The position numbers were made by a program, and so were the translations under genes. This document shows, in pieces, positions 58,501 to 64,000 of a stretch of DNA of 64,000 nt. Position 1 is the stretch's first letter; each line of letters opens with the position of its first letter. Below the pieces are notes generated by a model. It was not told the DNA's origin and ran no database searches. It saw only the letters and a program-made list of their open reading frames with translations. This stretch comes from Wuchereria bancrofti (taxonomy: Eukaryota; Nematoda; Chromadorea; Rhabditida; Onchocercidae), in the NCBI GenBank assembly GCA_005281725.1, contig SSBO01000009.1, positions 2,864,163-2,928,162 of the forward strand, given 5' to 3'.

Positions 58501-60166
58501 ATGTCGAAAGAGATAGTAGTTGTTATACCTATGGAAGATGGTGACCCATTAGGTGCTGTACCTAATGATAAACTTGTAATCGTCAAGATACAACAGGGTA
58601 CCTTAGCAGATGGAAAGCTTAAGGTTATCATTTACAGTAATGGCCTAGTTATTTAAAGTAATTGCTGTTTCTCAATGATTGATTGGAATTAGTTACAAAA
58701 AATATAAATTGAAAATTTATACACAAATATGGAATTTATGGAATAATCTTAAAATTATTTATGGAGTAATTCTAAAAAATTAAAATTATTCCTAATGGAT
58801 TGTAGGTGGGTGATCAAATTCTTAAGGTAAACGATACAATAGTACGTGACACGGATCACTTTTATCAGTTACTTCGTTTTGCTCCACCGGTTGCTTCAAT
58901 TATTCTAGTACGTGATGCAAAAAAAGCAGCTGAATTAGAAGCTAAAGTTCATATACCACCTGAACGTGCCAGATTAATCATACGTCGCGATGGATACACT
59001 TATTTTGTATCTTTCAATTTCTTTTTCTCTTCACTTGAATTAAAATATACGATTATTTATGTTTTAAGACTAATATCAATTAATATTTATTTTTAAATCT
59101 CATTTATATGAAATATAAATTCAAACGTTTTCAAAAAAAAAAAAACGATGAAAGAAAAAGAGTAGTATTTTATTATTAATAAATAATCTTGCTGAAGCTT
59201 TAAGATTGGAACTTGTAAGGTTCTTTATAATTTGATAGTAATATTCAAAACGATATTACAAAAATTATTTCACATGAGGAACTTTCCATTCACTGCATAA
59301 CACATTATTTTATTAAAATAAAGAATATAGTTAATTCTTAATTCTTTTAGATGTGATGCAATTTTATTTTCAGGTTGCTCGAATTGACTGGAAACCTGGT
59401 GGTCCTAAGCTTGGTCTTGGTATTAAGCACTACCAGAATCGTGTATTAGTATCGCGTGCGGATCAGAATTCGCTTGCTGCACAGCAATTATTGATCGGTG
59501 ATCATATCATCGACATCGATGGACGTCCAGTAACTGATAAAGATGTATGCCGTGAGCTTCTCCTAAAAAGTCTTCAATCACAACGTTTCGTTACGATGGT
59601 TATTGAGCGTCCGGAAACAATGGAAGCACGACATTGGGTTCAGAGTGCACTTGCCGCATCTGCGGCACAGGCTCCATCTGTTGCAATGAATAGTGACGTA
59701 CGTGAAATAGCCGCTCGAGAGAGACAGAAATTAAAGAAGCTTATACTGGTAGTAATTTTATAATTTTATTCTTCATTACAATTAATAGTATTGTCTAAAT
59801 TGTTTAATAATAATTCATTGATTTCAAGTATTATATTTAATATTTCTTAATCCGATTTATTACTCAATTTTTTGAAAATGATGTTGTGATAGCTTCCCCT
59901 ACTTATCATTAGATCTATAAGATCAACAATAATTTGAAACATCTTTTAATTTGAATTCTAATGATTTCTTAATTAGTTGAAACATCTTTTAATTTGAATT
60001 CTAATAATTTCTTAATTAAATTAACAAATAATTGCAGCCAAAGAAGAGTTGCATGCGAAAATCGACAATTCCTGGTAAACCGATTACAATTAATGAAGAT
60101 AAACCATCAGAATTTATTATTGCAAGCGATAATGAAGGTAAAATGCTTCGTCATGTTAGACGATAA
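58501..60166 (+). CDS. Two-PDZ-domain protein (275 aa)
   Basis: Exons 58501-58623, 58806-59006, 59374-59748 and 60038-60166, all joined in phase 0, total 828 nt. PDZ1 spans about residues 4-85 (IVVVIPMEDGD, loop DPLGAVP in place of the usual GLGF, then GDQILKVNDTIV). PDZ2 spans about 109-195 (carboxylate loop PKLGLGI, ADQNSLAAQQ, GDHIIDIDGRPV, FVTMVIERP). The remainder is Ala-rich (ALAASAAQAP), then a basic helix (AARERQKLKKL) and a tail ending MLRHVRR. No enzyme domain or transmembrane segment is seen. Likely a small cytoplasmic scaffold or adaptor binding C-terminal peptides. It resembles small two-PDZ proteins common in nematodes, but I cannot name an orthologue. ATG choice is supported by the acceptor four bases upstream. 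Confidence 0.82.
59936..60021. repeat. 43-bp tandem duplication in a PDZ-gene intron
   Basis: gaaacatcttttaatttgaa plus about 23 bases occurs twice at a 43-bp period in the intron 59749-60037. Confidence 0.75.
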
Positions 60167-61620
60167 ATAAATGTGATCTATCAATACTTTCCGGCAACTA
60201 TTATGTATAGTTCCGGTATTGCTTAACTGGATTTGCAATTAATGCGAGCCAATTCGCACTTAGACATTCTCTTATATCAATTAGGCTTATCAGTCACTCA
60301 TAAGCATTCTACATTTATCCCGAATAAAGCAATAATTCTTTCTGTTTGGATTCTTCACAATTGTTAATCCAACAAAAAAATTGAGAGCTGAATTGACGAA
60401 TGGATCCACAATGATAAGCTTTTTATAGTTTGCGTGAACAGACTCAGTTCATCCAGCTCCACTTCACATTATTTGTTGTTTCCGAATGTCGGTGCTGACT
60501 TATAAATAAATTTACTATCTCTAAACTTCCGGCGTTCGCTTTACTGGCTTTCTAATTAATTTATGGTACCATAGAACAGCTCTTTGCCTAAATTAAACGG
60601 TTAACGACTAAATCATCTATCATGGCTATCATTTTTCAAAAAATGGATTCCGAACTTCCAGTCTGAGTTTTTTGAATTTTTAACGCTAAAGGTAAATGTG
60701 GCTATAAATCACGCATTTCGTGGAAATACTACCGATTCATCATTATCAGTCTTGCTTGAGACAGGAATACTTCCATCCTAGGAAGCAATTAATAGTGCAG
60801 TAAATCTTTTATTAAGTCTAATTAAAAAATGACTTCCAAACAATTAAAATTCTGCACTAAACAAAGTAAGAAATCAAAAACTGCACTGAGGATCTCTCAG
60901 TAAGAAATCTAAGAATCTCTTAGTGAAATCTCAATTTCTCAATTTCTTTAAAGATGCATGATTTTTTTTAAGGTGTGAATTAACGAATTACATTTTAACA
61001 GTAATAGGAAAACAGAAATATAAATATTTAAACTGATAACCATTCCACAACAAATGCCATTTTGAAGAAACTCCAATAAAAATCTGTTTTTTTCTTTTTG
61101 AGAACAATAAACATTTACTTTTCAATTACAGAGATTAAAATAAATAACGAAAAAAAAAAAACCTAATTCAACACCTTTTCCATTCAATTAAATTCCATAA
61201 AATCAAAAACCCATTTTCTGTTCGTACAATATTATATTTAATTTGAATATTGATTTAATGCATTTATTTCCAAACTGATTTCAATCACTACGATTTCCAA
61301 ATAAATTACAGTAGCCAATACTTACGTGTCATTCCTAATTATTTGGAAAAAAACATTTCCAGCGTTTTGAAATGAAAATTCCAAAACTATTATTTAAAAA
61401 ATATTTTTAAATAGAAATATAACTGAAAAAGAGTTTTTCCTTAAGAAATATACAGATAATAAATTGTTAAAGAAAACAAAATAGAAAATGAAGTTACAAG
61501 CAAACATAAGCAGTGGATTAACAAGAATCGTGAAAGAGAATCTAAACCAGTAGGACGTTTCTAGATGGTATACAGATAGAAATACTCAAACGAGAATAAA
61601 AATCAGTTTTTAAGATTCAA
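60167..61620. other. Region between convergent genes
   Basis: Holds the 3' UTRs of the PDZ gene (+) and of the minus-strand gene ending at 61621. No further exon, RNA gene or repeat recognised. Confidence 0.55.
60323..60328 (+). terminator. Candidate poly(A) signal of the PDZ gene
   Basis: AATAAA about 157 bp after the TAA at 60164-60166, same strand. An earlier overlapping AATAAA lies immediately at the stop (60166-60171) but is too close to be likely. Confidence 0.45.
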
Positions 61621-63529
61621 TTAAGATTCACTTCCGGTTGTGTTCTTGTCAAAACCTGCGAGTCGATTTATATGTTGGTTTTGTCGCGGTGGTAACTGAA
61701 ACATTAAATGATAACGAATACATTTGAATTAAACATTTCTACAATAATTCCACTTAAAATCGTTCATTCGGGCTCTCTAATTTTCAAGGATTGCCGTACG
61801 ATTTGCATTACAACATAATGAAATATAAAGTAGAGTTTGAAATACAGGCTACATCATTTCCCATTAAATGGTAATAAACAGTGTTGAAGAATCTTTGCAG
61901 TTGTTTCAGAAGTAATAGAAGATAAGAGATTAAGGTGTAAAAATTCATTCATAACAGTAATTAAAAATTGTAAACTAGTTTCGAGACATTACTTCCTATT
62001 CGCTGCTTCCTGAACAAGCAATTGGTTCTCTTCTCTTACACTCCTATAAACAGACACTATGATGGAAAATAAGTATATGAATGTATTGCAGTCAAATTGA
62101 CAAATAATCAAAAGAAAAAACTGAAACAACAATGCTGTAGATGAATAGCATTATTAAAGAGACATACCATATTGGGGTTAGCATATTCAGGACTGTCGGA
62201 AGAAAAGTTTTCGTGAGCTGAAAATATACTTAAGATTTAACAAAAAATATAAAGTGGAACTCTAGCTATTATCCATTAAGATCACCAGGATGGCTAATTC
62301 AGTACAGTAATGACATATGTTACCACTCTTGGTTGTTAATTTTGACACTTTGTGACGTTAGCCATCTAACCTTTAATCAACCTAATGGTTATTTTAGTTC
62401 CTTGTTCAACTCACTGTTTAATCGAAATGTTAGCATGGTTGCTTATATTAACAAATAGAGCATTACATTGTTTCTTGATTTTATATTTTCAAGCTACAAA
62501 AGTTTTTTAATAAGTAACATGAACCTGCATTCAAGTCGGCAGTGCTAATATGAGGACCGTATTTTCCAGATCGACGACCTCTGTTTGTAGCATTTCTCTC
62601 TCCTCGTCTACCCCAACAGCCATTATTTCGATTTAATGTTTGGCCAAAAGTATTTCGATTTTGCATGTTAATGCTTTCTTCAAAACTGTCATTATAATCG
62701 AACTCTCTGTTGCATTCAATTGGACGATATCTGCTTTCCTCACAACTCCAGAAACGATCACAACCTCTTCTTAAAAGCTTATGTGATATCTTTTACTTTT
62801 TACACTTCTTTTTATAATTTACTAAAGCACAAAATTTCCAACGTCTCAAAAACTTTGTACCGTACTGCCGAAAAATCAACAATAGCATTACATGGCACAC
62901 AGTTAACGTATATAAGAGTGTTATATGTATATAAGTTAACGCATATAAGACTCCAAAACCAAATAAAAAAGGTAATTGCTACCTGTATGAGCTGCGCATA
63001 TCTTTATTCATGAAGAACGAATCCCTGGCATTATCACCTCGACCAAACTGTGCAAACGTTCGGTTTCCTTGGTTTCTGCTGATTATCTCACCAAAATTAG
63101 GTATCGTTGGCATCATTATAGGCATAATCATAGGATATGGAATACCAATTCCACAAATACCTGGCCTTTAACAAAAAAAGTAAGAAATTTATTTCTCATA
63201 TTCTACACTTGCCTCACTGAAAGTAATTTCACCTATTTTTAACTTTTTATTTGTATGTTGTCTTGCTAAAAACCGATGGTTAAATGTCTCATATTTGTCG
63301 TATTCAATTTGTTTCCTAGTTATACTGTCTAACTTATTTTCATATCATAATAAGAGGTGTAAATTAAACTTTGACCAGGTGCTGAAAGGCATGTTCGTTA
63401 TCATTGTGCTCATCAGAGAATTTCTACGCAATACTTCACCAATTTCCATATTTCTTTGGAAAGCTCTCAGAAATGCGCTGCTAACATATTGCAATGATGA
63501 ACAGGAGCACCATGGGGCAAAGAAATTAC
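61621..63529 (-). CDS. Arg/Asn/Gly-rich protein of unknown function (partial 5' end)
   Basis: Minus-strand exons, 5' to 3': 63376-63529 (tentative), 62983-63165, 62525-62769, 62168-62217, 61621-61695 with stop TAA. The last four join perfectly in phase (2, 1, 0) with donors AG/GTAGCA, G/GTTCAT and ATG/GTATGT and acceptors TTTTAAG, TTTTCAG and TTTCAG. The peptide includes a Met/Pro/Ile patch (IPYPMIMPIMMPTIPN), RNQGNRTFAQFGRGDN, a Cys-containing piece (RRGCDRFWSCEESRY), and RGG-like basic stretches (GRRGERNATNRGRRSGKYG). It looks disordered; Arg/Gly-rich tails often occur in RNA-binding proteins, but no RNA-binding domain is visible. The first listed exon reads FFAPWCSCSSLQYV and joins by TG/G (Trp) through a weak GTCAAA donor. 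Start codon not found; more exons may lie upstream. Confidence 0.55.
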
Positions 63530-64000
63530 CTTGAAAAGTTATTGTGAAATTATGGAATCATGAATCAAATAAAGTGAAAAGTCTCTGAGTGCGTTCCCTT
63601 CTACATTAGAAAAATCATTACAATGGTCATTAAGATGGTTTGATGCTTTCAACCCAATATTCGAAATAACAATGTTAAATTCCAAATTCTCATTGAAGAT
63701 CTGCATGATTCCTTGTACATTATTACATAAAATTTGTATTTCTCTTTCTTTATGGATACATCTCAGAGCAATCATACGCCTTGTGCCATAAAACTGATCT
63801 TAACCGTAGATGCATTTCATTAAAAAATTTCTTAACCTAATTATCAGTCTATTTAGTTCTAATTCAAACTCATATGAAACTCAAGCTATTCAAGAACTCC
63901 GTCTGACTATCCTTAATATTCTTTTATATTTAAACTGAGTTTTGTTAACCGGAGAAACATACTGTATCCGTCAAAATTAAATGAAACAAGTGAATCGCGG
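63530..64000. other. Right edge, unresolved
   Basis: Probably 5' sequence of the minus-strand gene ending at 61621. A 78-codon open frame (63539-63775, minus) has plausible composition but I could not join it in phase with the exon starting near 63529. Left unassigned. Confidence 0.3.

Noticed and set aside
63539..63775. 78-codon minus-strand frame as part of the right-hand gene
   Set aside because: It could not be joined in phase to the exon beginning near 63529 and lacks clear splice sites; kept as unresolved.
1..64000. Bacterial (endosymbiont) insert, CRISPR array, rRNA or intact transposon
   Set aside because: No uninterrupted foreign ORF set, spaced repeats, rRNA signature, transposase or LTR structure was seen on either strand.

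Overview
The window looks like nuclear DNA of a parasitic nematode, most likely a filarial or other spirurid. It is very AT-rich. Introns are short to medium, with poly-T tracts and TTTCAG/TTTTAG acceptors. The gene content is that of nematode body-wall muscle. The species cannot be told from this sequence. No prokaryotic operon, CRISPR array, intact transposon or rRNA was seen.

Layout. (1) From the left edge to about 56.8 kb runs one giant plus-strand gene, the titin-like kinase gene ttn-1. My reconstruction has about 62 coding exons and roughly 6,850 residues here, and the gene continues off the left edge. From 5' to 3': a tandem array of 68-residue repeats; a charged linker; two Ig-Ig-Ig-Fn3 super-repeats separated by a Lys/Glu-rich PEVK-like region; Fn3 and Ig domains with a second Lys/Glu region; a Fn3 and linker; a protein kinase domain (40554 to about 42420); about 18 further Ig domains with one Fn3; and a short C-terminus. 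(2) The largest ttn-1 intron (18211-34154) carries a complete voltage-gated K+ channel gene on the opposite strand (19677-29599). I reconstruct it as 9 exons and 534 aa, and assign it to exp-2. From memory, exp-2 (F12F3.1) and the titin kinase (F12F3.2/ttn-1) also lie together in C. elegans, so the arrangement appears conserved. (3) A compact four-exon gene for a 275-aa two-PDZ protein lies at 58501-60166 (+). (4) A partial, unrecognised minus-strand gene for an Arg/Asn/Gly-rich, apparently disordered protein ends at 61621.

How the parts relate. TTN-1 is an elastic and signalling scaffold of the sarcomere: the repeats and PEVK-like segments act as spring or spacer, Ig/Fn3 modules as rods and docking sites, and the kinase as a possible tension-responsive enzyme. 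EXP-2 is a muscle and neuron K+ channel. The nesting puts two excitable-tissue genes in one locus, on opposite strands.

Cautions. A single N at 38442 is flanked by two copies of a ~1.08 kb segment that includes a 156-nt coding exon. This is almost certainly an unmerged contig overlap, not a real exon duplication. Exon ends were set by eye from GT/AG signals, phase continuity and domain continuity, without transcripts. I found no convincing wholly new system. The most interesting items are the nested channel with its microexon and non-PxP S6 gate, the homogenised 204-bp coding array, a decayed Ig exon, and an acidic residue at the kinase gatekeeper position.
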